DNA from: Viscum album
Lineage: Eukaryota > Streptophyta > Magnoliopsida > Santalales > Viscaceae
Length of the DNA stretch: 64,000 nucleotides
Direction: 5' to 3'
Assembly: GCA_963277665.1 (NCBI GenBank)
Contig: OY728122.1
Coordinates: 1,545,678,868-1,545,742,867 of the forward strand
The number at the start of each line of letters is the position of its first letter. Within the stretch, counting starts at the first letter, position 1. A model generated the notes under the pieces. It had not been told where the DNA came from. It ran no database searches and was given only the letters and a program-made list of their open reading frames with translations. Made by a program: the position numbers and the translations under genes. Positions 26,651-39,139 of the stretch are shown here, piece by piece.

Positions 26651-28790
26651 TATATATGGTTACCTAGTTTTCTACTAATAATCCTTTAATACAACCTATT
26701 AATATCCCAACCATATTATCATGGATTTGGTGGTTACTATATTATATTAGCATTGGATACATGGAATGGCATACCAAAGGAACAAATGGTTTAGTATACA
26801 TGGAAAACATGATACATACAATAATGTTATAGTAATATTGAAAAAATAAAATCCATCATATAATATTAATTGATAACACCATAATTCTCGTTAGTATATC
26901 CCTATATATCAATCATAATACACATCCTAGAAACTAGGAGGAATGGACTATATAAAATACGATATATCTAATTCTCAGTAAGTGTATGTGTATGATAGAA
27001 ACTATCATGAATTAAAAAAGAATAGTTGATATGGATAGGTAAGTAACTGAAATAAAATTCATTTAAACATTATCTTAAACGTGGAGAATAATATAGAAGG
27101 AATAAATGATGACCAAATAGGCCATATAAATAATCATAGGAGCTTAAAACATATCCATGGATATTCTAAAAAACTGAGAAAAAACTTGTACATTAATAAC
27201 TAATATCATAGTGAGGGGATTTGTAATGCCGAACATCATATCCATACTATTAATGACTCATGCCAAGTCATCTTACATAATTAGGTATGGCCTTAGGCAA
27301 AACCCCATGTTAGATTGTCTCAAGAGTCCTATTTATATATCAATGGTCTATATATTATCCCCACACATTCATTAATAGGTCCAATGAATTCCTAATATGA
27401 ATGGGGGGAAACATAATAAATTTAAAAATTCATATTTAATTACTAGCTTATGGAAATTTATAATTTCGCCAATAAATAAACATATCCATAAACAATGGAG
27501 AGTAAAATAGATATTGGTTAAAAAATTGAACATCCCCAAAAAAATGATCATAAAAAATATAGGTAAAGATTATTTAGCATATTATTTAAACATATAATCT
27601 ATAGAGTATAAGTAAAATAACATTTTTGTTGTTGATGAATAGTAATCACAAAAAAATTTAATAAAACATTCATTTCTAAAATACACATTTCACTTCATAA
27701 ATAACTTTTAAAATTAAAATTTTGTTAAAATATTAATGGAAAAATATTCTTCAAAATGAATCATGGAAACATATAATGGAATATTCAAATCAATGGTCAG
27801 TCATGATGGTGGGAAATTACATTCATGATGAGTCTGTCAAAAAGATGATTCATTTGTAATTTATGGGAAAAATTGAAAAAGTACATCATTCAGAAAACAA
27901 TTAGAAGTTTAATTTTAATTATTTTTTTAAAATATAATCATGTATAATAATTTATTAAATAATTAATTTAATAATATTGTAAAATTTCTTCGAAATTTTT
28001 TAAAAAAATATGGATTTTTAAGTAATAAACATTTTTCCACCAGTGATGGAAATTAGTTAGGATTTAAATAAAACATTTTATCAATAATTTTAAGTACATA
28101 ATATAGTATAATTGAACTATTGTGTGACAATTTCATAAATAAAAATTATATTAGAAAATATTGGGCTTTTATTATAAAATTATTAAATATTTTATTCCCA
28201 TGGAAATTTAAGTATAAGTAATCATGATTAAAATGAGATTGAAAGATAAAACCCTTTTGATTTTGAAAATTTGGAATAAATACCACCATGATTGAAATAA
28301 AATCAATTAAAAAAATGAAAAACCATTAAGATAAATATATTTTTATTATAACATATCAATTTAGTTCTATATAAACAACATAAAATATATTAGTGTTGAT
28401 GATAACCTACGTCTCATAGATGTAAATGTGAGAGGAGAATCCATTACCACATGTACAACTTCCATAACATGTATCTGAAACTCATGTATACAAAAATTTT
28501 ATTTATTTTTAATATATTATAAAGAAATTATAATATATATTACTCCATATATTAATTACTTATATTCATTTATCACCAGTTTATTAAAAATTCTTTCTTA
28601 AAATCCATATTTTAGGTAATAAATATTTCATTATTTTTATATATTTGTTATATTCATTTTTGTCCTTTTACATTGATCATTTTTCAATAATCTCCATAAT
28701 TATACTTATAACATAAATATCATATATAATAATTATGTAAATATGTTAGATTCATCTATAAAACTTATAGAATAAAAAAGTTAAACCTCT

Positions 28791-29230
28791 CATGGAGATT
28801 GTTTACTATACATACGCATGAATAATGATTCAATTTATTGATGCGCATGATAAAAGAAAGGTAAATAATATTTCACCTTTAAATATTCATTATTATATCA
28901 TTTAAATCATATATACTCATCATGACCATCTTTATTACCATATATTTCAAAATAAAATGAAAAATTTATCACATCGCTGCATGTTGGTAGTTCTCCACAC
29001 ATACGCACGAGAAGTGTTATTATTTTCCAACAGATTAAAAGGTATTAAGGGAGATTTGATAGTATAATTTAAAAAGTATATTTGTTTAAAAAATATCATA
29101 TATATATATAAATTAAATAATACATTATATCCATCCTTTAGGGGTGGTGTTGGAAAATGAATTACATCTGTTATAATGGTGGTAGTCCACCATAAACATG
29201 ATTGACAATTTACTTTCTCCTTTTATGTAA
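28791..29230 (-). repeat. Three copies of the roughly 190-bp LTR tandem repeat
   Basis: ACATACGCATGAAT near 28,810, ACATACGCACGAGA near 29,000 and ATAAACATGATTGA near 29,192 are equivalent points, spaced about 190 bp, each preceded by a TTTACTATAC / AGTTCTCCAC / AGTCCACC-like segment. The 3' LTR has two visible copies and the element C LTR three. Confidence 0.55.
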
Positions 29231-29370
29231 TATGGGATTGATATAGGATATGTAATTAATATAATAACATATAATTATATAAAATATATTGTTTAAATTG
29301 TTTTTTCATAGTTGGAGAACTTTTTAAGGAGTATGAGTATGAAAAAACATAAGAGTCTTGGTTAATAACT

Positions 29371-29373
29371 ATA
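29371..29373. repeat. Target-site duplication ATA, left of CACTA-1
   Basis: ATA lies immediately before the terminal CAC and is repeated at 39,140-39,142. CACTA transposons make 3-bp duplications. Confidence 0.75.
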
Positions 29374-29480
29374 CACAACAAGAAATATAAACTATTGCCA
29401 CAAATATATTTCCACAATTTTAATTAATTGTGGAAGTAAGTTAAATGAGGCCGTGTGTATTATTAAAAGCATATAAATAC
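29374..29480 (+). promoter_or_regulatory. CACTA-1 left terminus and subterminal region
   Basis: After the terminal inverted repeat there is a perfect 10-bp inverted repeat, TTCCACAATT (29,410-29,419) and AATTGTGGAA (29,426-29,435). GTGG/CCAC-type motifs in both orientations also occur at the right end. Such motifs are expected transposase-binding sites. Confidence 0.5.
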
Positions 29481-29481
29481 C

Positions 29482-29830
29482 TTGAATACACTTCCTTATA
29501 TCACTCGGTGGTCCCCTTACCCACATCACATAGTTCCTCTGTTTGCTCGCAGTTCCTTTTTCACTATCAAGGCCCAACCATTGTGGCAATCATTCTCGCC
29601 TGACATAGTCAGCCCACCTCGTACCTCTAGCGATCTCCCAACTCGAAACACAACACCGAAGAATATCAAATGTGGTTCTTATTCATCCTTATCATGTACT
29701 ACCTCTAATAATCATCCTCTTTCAACTTGACTCTACTACAACCAACCCACCACCCAGCCGACACGGCTCCGTTGCAGCCTTCCCACCAACTTCCCAATGA
29801 GGTTTGGATGTTGCGGTGTGAGTTATGTAG
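29482..29830 (+). promoter_or_regulatory. GC-richer CpG-retaining leader-like segment of CACTA-1
   Basis: Clearly richer in C and in CpG dinucleotides than the flanks. In maize Spm the first exon, just inside the promoter end, is a GC-rich downstream control region of similar size and position, so this may be the equivalent. An 82-residue plus-strand frame (29,482-29,730, starting MNTLPYITRW) resembles no protein I know. A captured host exon is the alternative. Confidence 0.35.
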
Positions 29831-32800
29831 AACCCTAAGGAACTCATATAGTTTTATTTTTGGTATTTCACCTTATATCTAGAGTTTATTCCATATTGCA
29901 AGATTCCTTTGAACTGATTGAGGTTGGATTAGGTCTCACTTTCCTAATGGGACAATGTTTTCTGAACACTAGAATTAGATTTTGAGCACACCATGTGTTT
30001 CATATTTTTGAAGGTATTCAAATTAATTATTTGGTTCCCTCCAACTAGTATTTTATTGTTTGATTCCATTTTTACATGATCTTGGTGGGTTTTTTCATGG
30101 GATTTAATTTTCTGTACCAACCATTTGATTCTTGTGTTTTCAATACCCATTATTACATCATTACTATTATAATTTCATGTGTTTTATTAATATGTTCTTT
30201 GTTTCTAATAAATAACTTATGTTTATGTTGTTCCATATTTTTTAAATAATTTTTTGTTTATTTAAAAATATTCTATTAGTACATGTTGAATTAATGTTAT
30301 GTTTCTATTATTACAGGATTCATAGTTTTTTATAGCACACATTCCTACAAATTATTCTCAAATATTATTTTGGGTATGTGATTTTTCCACTAGTTTAGTG
30401 TATGATATTTCCTCCTCATATAATCTCTTATTCCAGCATATCTTTTCATTCCCAATTAATATAAATGGATTCAATAATGTGATATTTCAATAAATTAATT
30501 ATGAAATCCATTGAAATACCTTAAATTACCCTTCTTAGGTTAGAGAATACATAAATGGTTGATTTTTAATATCCTACTCACTATTTTAATTTAATTATTT
30601 TATGAAATGAATATATTAGTGTGTTATTAGTTATAGTATTTATGATTTAGTGATAATTATGTATGATTAATTAGGGATTTATATAAATCGATATTTTTAA
30701 TGATTATATTTAAAATTTACCTCTTCTCTAACTAGGTTTTAGTTTGGATTCCAATATTGTGATTTTTGTTACATGGTTAATTGATAGTAATTGATTTTGG
30801 AATGTGTTTTGGGGGGTTTTAGGGGCTGTAATGATGGTTTGGGCATATGAAGAGGGAATCGAAAAGGATAAATAAATGGTATCTTGTTCTAGACTATAAA
30901 TTATTCATAGGGTTATTTAGATTTATATGTCACGATTTTTTTATAAGTTAATAAATGTTATTCAACATATTTTTAGGAATGAAAATTAAGGGTTTTCTTA
31001 TAAATTCAATATGATCCTTTTTTAATAAAATAACAGTTTTTATACATAGAATTATTTTTCAACCTATTTAATTACAATGGGAATTTGGTTTTTATATTTT
31101 TTAAACCCTTGAGATTTTTTTTACGTATCATTTGGCATTTATAATGTTTAATTCTCCACTTAAATGTTATTATTCTTATTTGATGTGTGAAAATTTGGGA
31201 CCCTAATGTAAAGATGTAAATTTTTATAATTTAATTTAAAATCATTTTTTATTTCTTAATAGATTATAATAAATGATAAATAAATTAGGTGAGCCTAAAA
31301 TCATGTTCCATTGGTTTTATGATGGTATTAATGGGTTAAACAGCCTTAGAGTTTAATATAATAAGAATATAGAAACATATATAATACATATAAATAAGTG
31401 GGTAATCTGAATGATTTTGGCTAATAATTATGTTTTTTAAATGTAATTAGACTTTCTATATGACTCCCAAGGTTTCATCATGAACACTTTTGGAAATAAA
31501 ATTACTATGGATGTTGTTTAAATAGATTATATTATAATTCACTAGTTGTTTGCTGCTAATGATATTATTTTCATTCCATATACTAGTTTGGTAATTCTTC
31601 TGGGAAGATATTTTTACCTAACATGTAACAATAATACGATAAAATTAATATAATGAGAAAAATGTAAGATTTTTCACTGTAGTTATTAATAATGTAATAA
31701 TTTAGTATCAACACCCATGTGATCATTTATAGTGAAAATATGGTAAATATAACTTTAATTTGTTTTAGAACAAATATTTGATCACTTTTTTGAGTGTTAG
31801 TACTTAAATACACATTCAATTTTACTTAAATATTTCATTATTCATGATACATAACCCATTAAAATATTAAAATTATATTCTACATACCAATATTAATAAT
31901 AAATAATTCCTTATTAATAACCTCATTCATAAATTATTCTCCACACTTCTACTTGAATAAGTTATAAGCCAATAACAGAAAATTATCCCATGTATAAGAT
32001 CTAGATTGGTTCTAAGATAATGCATATGACATGTTGAGTTGGGAAAATGGTTTACTAATTAACATAATCAAAAGTTAATGGATTATCTAGGTAATACTTA
32101 ATAATTGAATTTTATTTATTGTTTTGAATTTAATAACCTGGTTGACTAATTTTATTTTGTGTTAGTGGATGTAACAATTACTTTTGAATATAATAAATCT
32201 TATGTATCAGTTGTTTCCCATATGAACATTAATTAAATAAGACATCTTCCATTAAAAAATAATTTTTTAATATATTATTAAATATTGAGGAATTTCTTCA
32301 TATAGTTGATTAACATTCGTTATGTGACATTAATTGGATGATAAATACATGTCTTTGAAATTAATGTTATTTTCATAGCATGCCTGTGATTTAAAAATGA
32401 TGATAAATTTATTATGTTATCTTGAGGCATAAATCAGTGTTATCAATCATATATACAACTTTTAAATATATTAATTAAATAAAAGTGTCTTCAACAAAAT
32501 TATTGATATATCAAGTTAGGATTATTGATTATGTGTACTACTTTGATCATGGTGAGAATGTTTTGAAATGGGTATATTTTTTTATATGAACTATAATCAG
32601 ATTCATCTAAGATGATGTGGGTTTTTCTCTAAATACTAACTCTAGAATACCCCTATCACATATCCTCTAGGATGAATGAGTTCTAGGATCCACTGACATA
32701 TTGTACCCAATTTCCTTTCACCTAGAATTGGTATGTTCCCCCACTACCATTAGGATATGATTCATAGGAATGGGTAACATGTTTTCCCTGGCCAATGAAT

Positions 32801-33415
32801 ATCATATTTTACGATTGATTCAAGGAAGTTATGATAGGTATGAATCATCATTGTATTGGGAGTTATACAATGAGATCCTTTACATACCCTAGTTTCATTT
32901 AACTAAAAGTATAAAATATTGTGTGAAATAATTATTATTTATATTTACATAAATGAGTAGACTGTTCTAATGCATGCACCTGACTTTTTCCATCTATGTT
33001 GGAATAATGGTGGTTTTCTAGTAAGTTTTATATTCTCTCACCCTATATGTTAACTCCATTAAACATACCAACTCATGGTCTATTTTTTAGGTAATTATAG
33101 AAACTATTATCAGTTTGGATTATTTTTACATGTTGGACATGGTCGTGGTAGATACAACTGAGGTTCCAATTAGTGATGGAGCTTGATATTAGGAGTATAG
33201 TTTAGAATTGTTCCACAATGGTAATTTTATCAGAGTTATTTGATCCCATTTAAGGTTGTGGGTCTATTATAACTCTTTTGTGATGCTTTAATTCTTTCAA
33301 ATAGGAAACTATTGGACCAAAAAGTGACTAAGAAAGGGTAAATGGCACTAGAAACAATAATCCCACTCCTCTACTAACTATGGAGAAACATCACCATCAA
33401 TAGAATTTATGGGGA
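29831..33415. other. CACTA-1 interior, T-rich, unassigned
   Basis: A long T-rich plus strand, intron-like, with slightly higher-complexity stretches around 32,600-32,900 and 33,080-33,400. No conserved transposase block of the kind seen in CACTA-2 could be read on either strand. Confidence 0.4.
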
Positions 33416-33417
33416 TA

Positions 33418-34378
33418 ATGCTACAGGGGGTGGGTGTGGCGGTGGGATGGGGGAAGGTGGTCTGTGTGGAGGTGGGGGGGGGGGGGGCTGGTGGTGGGAG
33501 TGTAGGGTGTCTAGGGGTAGGGGGGATGTTGTAGGTTATGGGGTGGTAGGGGTTGTGGGGGCGGATATATGGGGGTGTGGTGAGAGTGAAGGTAGGGAAA
33601 CGCTGCTAGGGGTTGGGGGTTAGGTTTTGGTGGTTGATAGGGGCAAGGGTGCTCCTTCTGGGGGTGGTTGGGGGTTATGGGGGGGTGAGAGTCTGGGTGG
33701 GAGGTTGCATCAAAGTTTGGGGGAAGGGGTGGGGGTGGTGAGGGTTAGGGGAGCACTGTAGGGGACTAGGGTGGTAGGTTTTGTGGTGGAGGTTGGCGTA
33801 TTAGAGGGGGTTGGGGGCAGCTTTAGGGGGTGGGGAATGGGGTGGCCATTGGAAGGGGGTTTCTGAAGGGGAAGGGGTGGTGGTGGGTTGTCGATACTAC
33901 TGTAGGGGTTTTTATAGGGGTTAGGGGAAAGTGTGTTCCGGCTGGGGTTTGGGGGGTTTGGGGGGGTGGGGCTGCTTCAAGAGGGTGAGAAAGGATAGGG
34001 GATGGGGGTGGTATGGGGTTTGGGGGGCTATAGGGAGATAGGGGTGGTAGGGGATTGTGGTGTTTGAGGGGGAAGGGGGATAACTACTAGGGGTGGGGGT
34101 TTGGGTGGATTTGGTGTTGGGATAAACATTATGATGCTTGAAAACTTAATTAAAAAAATGTTTCAGAAACATATCAAATTTAGGGGGTGGGGTTTCTGTG
34201 AAAGGGGGAGGGGCTACTATGGGGGTGTTTCTGTAGAGGGGATGGGACTGTGCAGGGGGTGGGGGATACTATAGGGGGGGAGTTGTGCAAGGGGTGGGGG
34301 TAAAATAAGGGGAGTGGGGTGGGGGTCTATACAGTGGGGTGGGCGGAGGGTGGGATATTGTTGGGGGGTTGTACGAGT
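33418..34378 (+). repeat. G-rich array 1 in CACTA-1
   Basis: About 960 bp dominated on the plus strand by runs of three or more G separated by T, A or short linkers (GGGGTGGGGG, TAGGGG). One uninterrupted run of 14 G is at 33,474-33,487. There is no fixed unit, but TAGGGG and GGTGGGGG recur. A short AT-rich gap lies near 34,110-34,175. The plus strand has many potential G-quadruplex tracts. Confidence 0.85.
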
Positions 34379-35480
34379 GGGGAAAAATTACCAAGATGTT
34401 GAGGGAAATTGAAAAAAATGAATTTTCATTACATTAAAAATTAAAAAGGATTTTTACACATAGGTGGTGAGGTAATTTGAACAAAAACCCATTATTAATG
34501 ATCATGTTATTTAGTATTGGTATATACATATTAATATGAATATTATTTGTTCATTGTTGGTCATGGAATCATGTATCATTTATCACCACAGATCACATAT
34601 ATATAAGAAGTCATTATATCTCATTTATTTTCCCACTATTTCCTTATAGGTGGTTTATTATGATGAGGATGGTTCTGTCCACCACCATTAAAGACAATGA
34701 GTCCATCATTGTATTTTCGTATGGTTTCTTCTATTTTTATTCATTGGATAAATTTTAATAAGGACTTTTTTGATTATTGGGTTCATTATATTCTTGTAGG
34801 GCGTTTTAGATCTCATTGAGGTGGATTGGAGTTTCCACTAATGAAGGATGATATTTGTATGCATTGGTTGGTATATATATATATAAGTTCCCCCATTATA
34901 TACATTCACTCATTGAATTATGAATATATATATATTGGGTCTAGGTGTGATTAAATATATATATGAAAATTCCATACATGTGTAAGTTCAAAGGTGTATA
35001 TGAAAGTATAAAAAAATATATAAGGACCCCCTTGTGAATATTTGGCCATAAAAATATCTATATAGGGGCTAGGTGTCCTTATTTATATGTGAAGATTCAT
35101 ATTCATTCATGTGGAAAAAATGAATATTTGAGTTTTTTTCATCAAAAGTTTTGTGCCTTGAGGTTGAGGTATGATCTCTCTACCTGTCCATTTAATTTGA
35201 ATTCTATAATTTCATGAGTATTTTAAAAACATGTTTTCTTTATCATATAATGTTTATATGCAATGTAAATTGTTTTTGTCTCTTTAAAATAACATTTTCA
35301 CATGTTTTTCATGATTTCCATAAGAATTCAATGTGGACTAGTAGAAAATTTATGCCAACTAAATAGTAGAAAATGGAATATGATTCTCTTTAGAGATGAA
35401 ATTGTATTCATTTTGAGAAATCATGTACTGAGTATTCTCATAAAATTTTGAAACATAAAGAGAATCTTGGTTTTTTAATT
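34379..35480. other. CACTA-1 interior between G-rich arrays, left part
   Basis: AT-rich with a TATATATA-containing stretch near 34,865-34,945. No protein fragment recognised. Confidence 0.4.
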
Positions 35481-37090
35481 TCATCAAACACAAACATCCA
35501 TACATTAAAATATTATACTTTATTCAGCAACATCACTTTGAAATTGAACTAGATAAAATCGAATAACATACCAAGAAGAATTCACCACTAAGTACCTAAG
35601 TAATTGGTTTTCATTGAACTATTGAACCACCTTTAATGTTTCCCTTTTACTTCCCCATACTCGATTGAAGGTTCAATGTTCAAGTGATCGACTATCGTCA
35701 TCAAACCAAAATATCCCAGAACCTTCACTAACTACTCTCAGAATATCCATAACATAACCCCTACACCATAATGAGTAGAATAAATAACCACTAGTATCAA
35801 TCCAACCATATATTTCAACTAATGTCATAAAAAACACAAAATACATTAGGGTAGTGACTTAAATCAATTGAAATAGTCACATACAATGTGAAATGACATT
35901 ATCAAGCCCTCTCATAGCTTCCACACCTGAAATCCCCATCATCTTTGATAAATGTCACTTTGCTCTTGTGGAATTTACACTTAAAACCTAGATGAAACTG
36001 AATCAAAATTATTAAAAACCACATGGAAACACCTCTCATCTAGAAATGTTTTTGATTGGGGGTTCAATTTATAACCAACCCAATTCATGGTATATTCATG
36101 TTGGGTCACATCATGAAAAGATATTCCAACTTAAATTTCAGATATTTTTTCCCTGAACCTCCACTAACATGCATCCAAACCCCAAAGTTACCAACTTGGG
36201 ACTCAATCAAAATCTAAAAATACAATATAGGAACATCTAATTTTCAGATTCTTGATCCAAATTCCAATTAAAAAACAACCCACGATTCATATATAAAAAA
36301 TTTCCTCTATAAATAATTAATCAAAAAACTCTGGGAATTACAAACTCCCCTCCATAACACTTCTCAAACATAAAAAGAAATGGTATTCATACAGACATGT
36401 CTCACTACCTACTGTGGTTGTCAATTCCCTGAGAACCTACAATTCTCCATCTCTAAATTCTAAATATGTTTCTATTACACAAATCCAAACATCAAGGCAC
36501 TCTTTTGACTATATTTTTATCCACTCACTCACTACATATAATAACACAATGAAGGCCCTCACCAAACCCATATATTGGGAAACTCCTCTGTGTCTTCAAA
36601 TGATTCATCCTAAAGCATATGTCTATCCAAACTGGTCCTATAAGAAAACCTCACTGACAATATCCCTACCAAGGACCAAAAACACATGATATCATGACTT
36701 CAAACATCTATCCATAGAATGACTGTTGTATCAACACTCATTTTCATCTAAAACACAATACATCCTCAATAAACCAACACATAGCCTATAAACTAACCGA
36801 AAACTCATTTGGGAAATGCATGTAACTAGTTCTCACCCACCATCATACAGTAATTTCATTCATAAAAAATCAACATTAAAGATTATTATTCATCAATAAT
36901 GGGAGAGTGATCCACCCAGAACCCTCTCATAGGTTCTAACCCATGATCCTACTCAATATTACCAAAACCCAGCAGCATAATCTTCCATACACCTGGTTCT
37001 ATACTCAAAATCATGTACCAATGAGTCACAAAACATATATTCTTATATCATACACCACTTGTTAATTAATTATGGTATGGATTCATTTTC
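35481..37090. other. G-poor, C- and A-rich stretch inside CACTA-1
   Basis: The plus strand is poor in G and rich in A and C, the opposite of the arrays on either side. Open frames such as 36,414-36,689 follow from the lack of TAG and TGA and match nothing known to me. Composition resembles 50,680-55,400, but I could not establish homology. Confidence 0.35.
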
Positions 37091-37393
37091 ATTTCAGAGG
37101 ACCCTATGAAATGGTTTCCATCTATTCACAATGGATCAAAATTAACTTGATGCATCTGGTGTAATCTCAATGTTTACATTATGTTGTTATTGAAAATCAT
37201 AGATGACCCTTATTTAGCCATTATCTTTCTTATATAGACTTTAAATAGGTTATCAATTACCTTGATTCAGTTTCCATTTTGATTGTGTGACCTTTATATT
37301 GGTCAGGAATGACCATTACGTAGCTTAGTATCACCTTAACTTACCGAATGATTCTTTCCTTACATTTATACCATGTTTAGTATACTTTTACAT

Positions 37394-37875
37394 CAAGGGT
37401 GGGAGTGGGTGAAGGCGGTGTCTGAAGGGGGAGGAATGGGATGTATTGGGGGTAGTAGGAGGGGGTTGTGATGGGTTCTGTTGGAAGGGGTAGGGAGGGT
37501 GTAGGGGGGTGCCAGGGGTGTGCAGTAGAGGGGGTAATGGGTGTGTTCGGTTTTGATGTAAGGGGAGGGGGAGGGGGAGGGTGTAGGGGTGAAAGGGTTA
37601 TGTAGGGGTTTTGTTGAGTTTTGTTTCAAGGGAACAATATAGGGTCCAAGGGGGTTTAGGGGAGGGGGTGTGTTGGGTTCAGTTATAAGGGGAAGGGGGA
37701 GGGTTCATGGGGTGTTTAGGGGGGAAGGGGAATGGGGAGGGTGTAGGGGGTGTGTAGGGGTTGGGGTGAAAGGGGTAGGAGTGCAAGGGGTGTGCAGGGG
37801 AGGAGGAATGGGGAAGAGGGTGTGCTTGGATTTTTTGTAAGGGGTTGGGGGGATGGTGTATGGGGAAAGGTCCAT
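37394..37875 (+). repeat. G-rich array 2 in CACTA-1
   Basis: About 480 bp of G-rich plus strand with recurring AAGGGG(T/A)AGG and GGTGTGTAGGGG-like phrases; a GTGTAGGGG phrase recurs. Minus-strand Pro/Thr/Ser-rich frames here are translations of the repeat. Confidence 0.8.
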
Positions 37876-38485
37876 ATCTATATGGATATCAATGGAGTCA
37901 TGAGCATCTTTTTTAGTTGAAACATGTGTTTCATTAGAAGAGACATTGTCCTTGACCTATTTTCAAGTAATGATTGGAATCCCTTGAACTTTTTTTGAGA
38001 CTTTTGTGAATTTTTATTTAATATTAGAATCATATTAAAAATATTTCTTCCATTGTGATCACAGGAAGCAATTAAGTGCTTTTACAGAATAAGATGCATA
38101 TTAGGATCATTTTGTAAAACTAAATCATTTTCTAAATTCTCACTATTAGAGTGATACCTCATCTCTATTTCCTTGAAAAAATAATTCATAGAATAAATAC
38201 CTTCACTGGGATTCTTTGGATACTCAACATATTTTTTTATTTTCACATAACTATTATTTTCTACATATAAATGCCCAGACTTATTAGCAGCCTACACTAT
38301 AATCCCAGAACCACCAGCCATTCATTCATCTTACAATTTATTAGTTCATTGGACTATTGAAACTAGAATTTTGTGGGGTTTCATTCTTGGACCATACAAA
38401 TAAAAATGTTGAAATGAATCTTCATTTTTCTATTCGTGTGTTGTTTATTCAGGACCAATCCATTGTTTTTTTTTTGTTTGTTCCT
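37876..38485. other. AT-rich spacer between G-rich arrays 2 and 3
   Basis: No coding signal or recognised repeat. Confidence 0.4.
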
Positions 38486-38489
38486 AGTG

Positions 38490-38842
38490 AAGGGGGTTCT
38501 CCATGGGTGTGGAGGGTGGCTTTGTAGACATTGGGGGTGTCCGTGATTTTTGTTGGTGTGGGTGTGGGTATTTGGGGGGGGGGGTCCAGGGGGTGTCTAA
38601 GAGGGAGGTGGGTAAACTGGAGGGAGGGGGTGTCCAGGAGGGTGTCCAATAGGGGGGGTATTTCCATGAATGTGGGGTTCTATGTAGGTATTTGTGGTCT
38701 ATCCAGGGGGTATCCATGGGGAGTGGAGGGGGGATTTACATTGGAAGGGGGGTGTAGGGGGAAGGGCAGGGCATTGTAGGGGATGGGCTATTGTAAGGGG
38801 AGTGGGGGGGAGGGTCCAGGGGGATGGTGGGGGTGTTTTATA
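38490..38842 (+). repeat. G-rich array 3 in CACTA-1
   Basis: G-rich plus strand with a run of 11 G at 38,574-38,584 and a recurring CAGGGGGTGTC / CAGGAGGGTGTCC / CAGGGGGTATCC phrase. Open frames on both strands (for example 38,449-38,717 minus) are translations of this repeat. Confidence 0.8.
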
Positions 38843-38844
38843 TG

Positions 38845-39139
38845 AAATTGGAAGTCATATAGTCATGGTTTCAAACCATGGATATAGAGATATACCCACA
38901 GTTTGAACCATGTCTAAAGCACTAGAGACACATTTTCAAACAATGACTATAAACCCTGTGTGGAATATGATTTGACCACGATTTAAAACCATGACTATAA
39001 CCGTGGATAGAGACCTTGCCCTATAGCCACGAAAATACCATCTATGTTTCAATAAACTGTGGTAATAACCTATTACTCTAATTTTTAGGCTTATAGCCAT
39101 GGTTCCACACTATGGGTTTAGCCTAGATTTCTAGTAGTG
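38845..39139 (+). repeat. CACTA-1 right subterminal repeats and terminus
   Basis: A motif close to ACCATGACTATA recurs in both orientations: a palindromic CATGGTTTCAAACCATG at 38,864-38,880, ACAATGACTATAAACC, ACCATGACTATAACCGTGG, CTATAGCCACG, AACTGTGGTAATAACC and TATAGCCATGGTTCC. CACTA transposases bind clustered subterminal repeats of this kind. The terminus CTAGTAGTG ends at 39,139. Confidence 0.7.

Larger units (their letters stand above)
26650..29373 (-). mobile_element. 5' LTR of element A, part 1 (left of CACTA-1)
   Basis: Aligns with the 3' LTR at about 6,000-8,525: CAACCATATTATCATGG near 26,709 against CAACCCATGTACCCCATAG near 6,043, TATATCAATCATAATACACA near 26,904 against CATATCAATCAAAATACACT near 6,229, and the 190-bp repeats. 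It stops at AACTATA (29,367-29,373), exactly where CACTA-1 begins. No pol lies on the outer (right) side of part 2, which suits a 5' LTR in a minus-strand element whose 3' LTR and pol are at 6,000-13,990. The alternative is a separate solo LTR. Confidence 0.65.
29374..39139 (+). mobile_element. CACTA-1: 9,766-bp CACTA transposon inserted in the element A 5' LTR
   Basis: The left end reads CACAACAAGAAATATAAAC and the right end, on the minus strand, CACTACTAGAAATCTAGGC. These are imperfect inverted CACTA termini. They are flanked by ATA on both sides, and the LTR sequence continues across the junction exactly as in the two uninterrupted relatives near 8,523 and 57,877. A CpG-containing leader-like segment lies 110-460 bp inside the left end, suggesting that the transcription start is on the left. 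Inside are three G-rich arrays and about 7 kb of decayed DNA without a recognisable transposase, so it is probably non-autonomous or too decayed to read. Subterminal repeats are visible at the right end. Confidence 0.85.

Noticed and set aside
28791..29230. Spaced repeats resembling a CRISPR array
   Set aside because: The units are about 190 bp, diverged and inside a plant LTR; there are no short identical repeats with unique spacers.
37393..37629. Pro/Thr/Ser-rich minus-strand frame
   Set aside because: Product of G-rich array 2 read on the C-rich strand.
38449..38906. Overlapping Pro-rich and Gly-rich frames on both strands
   Set aside because: These are translations of G-rich array 3; no start context or known domain.
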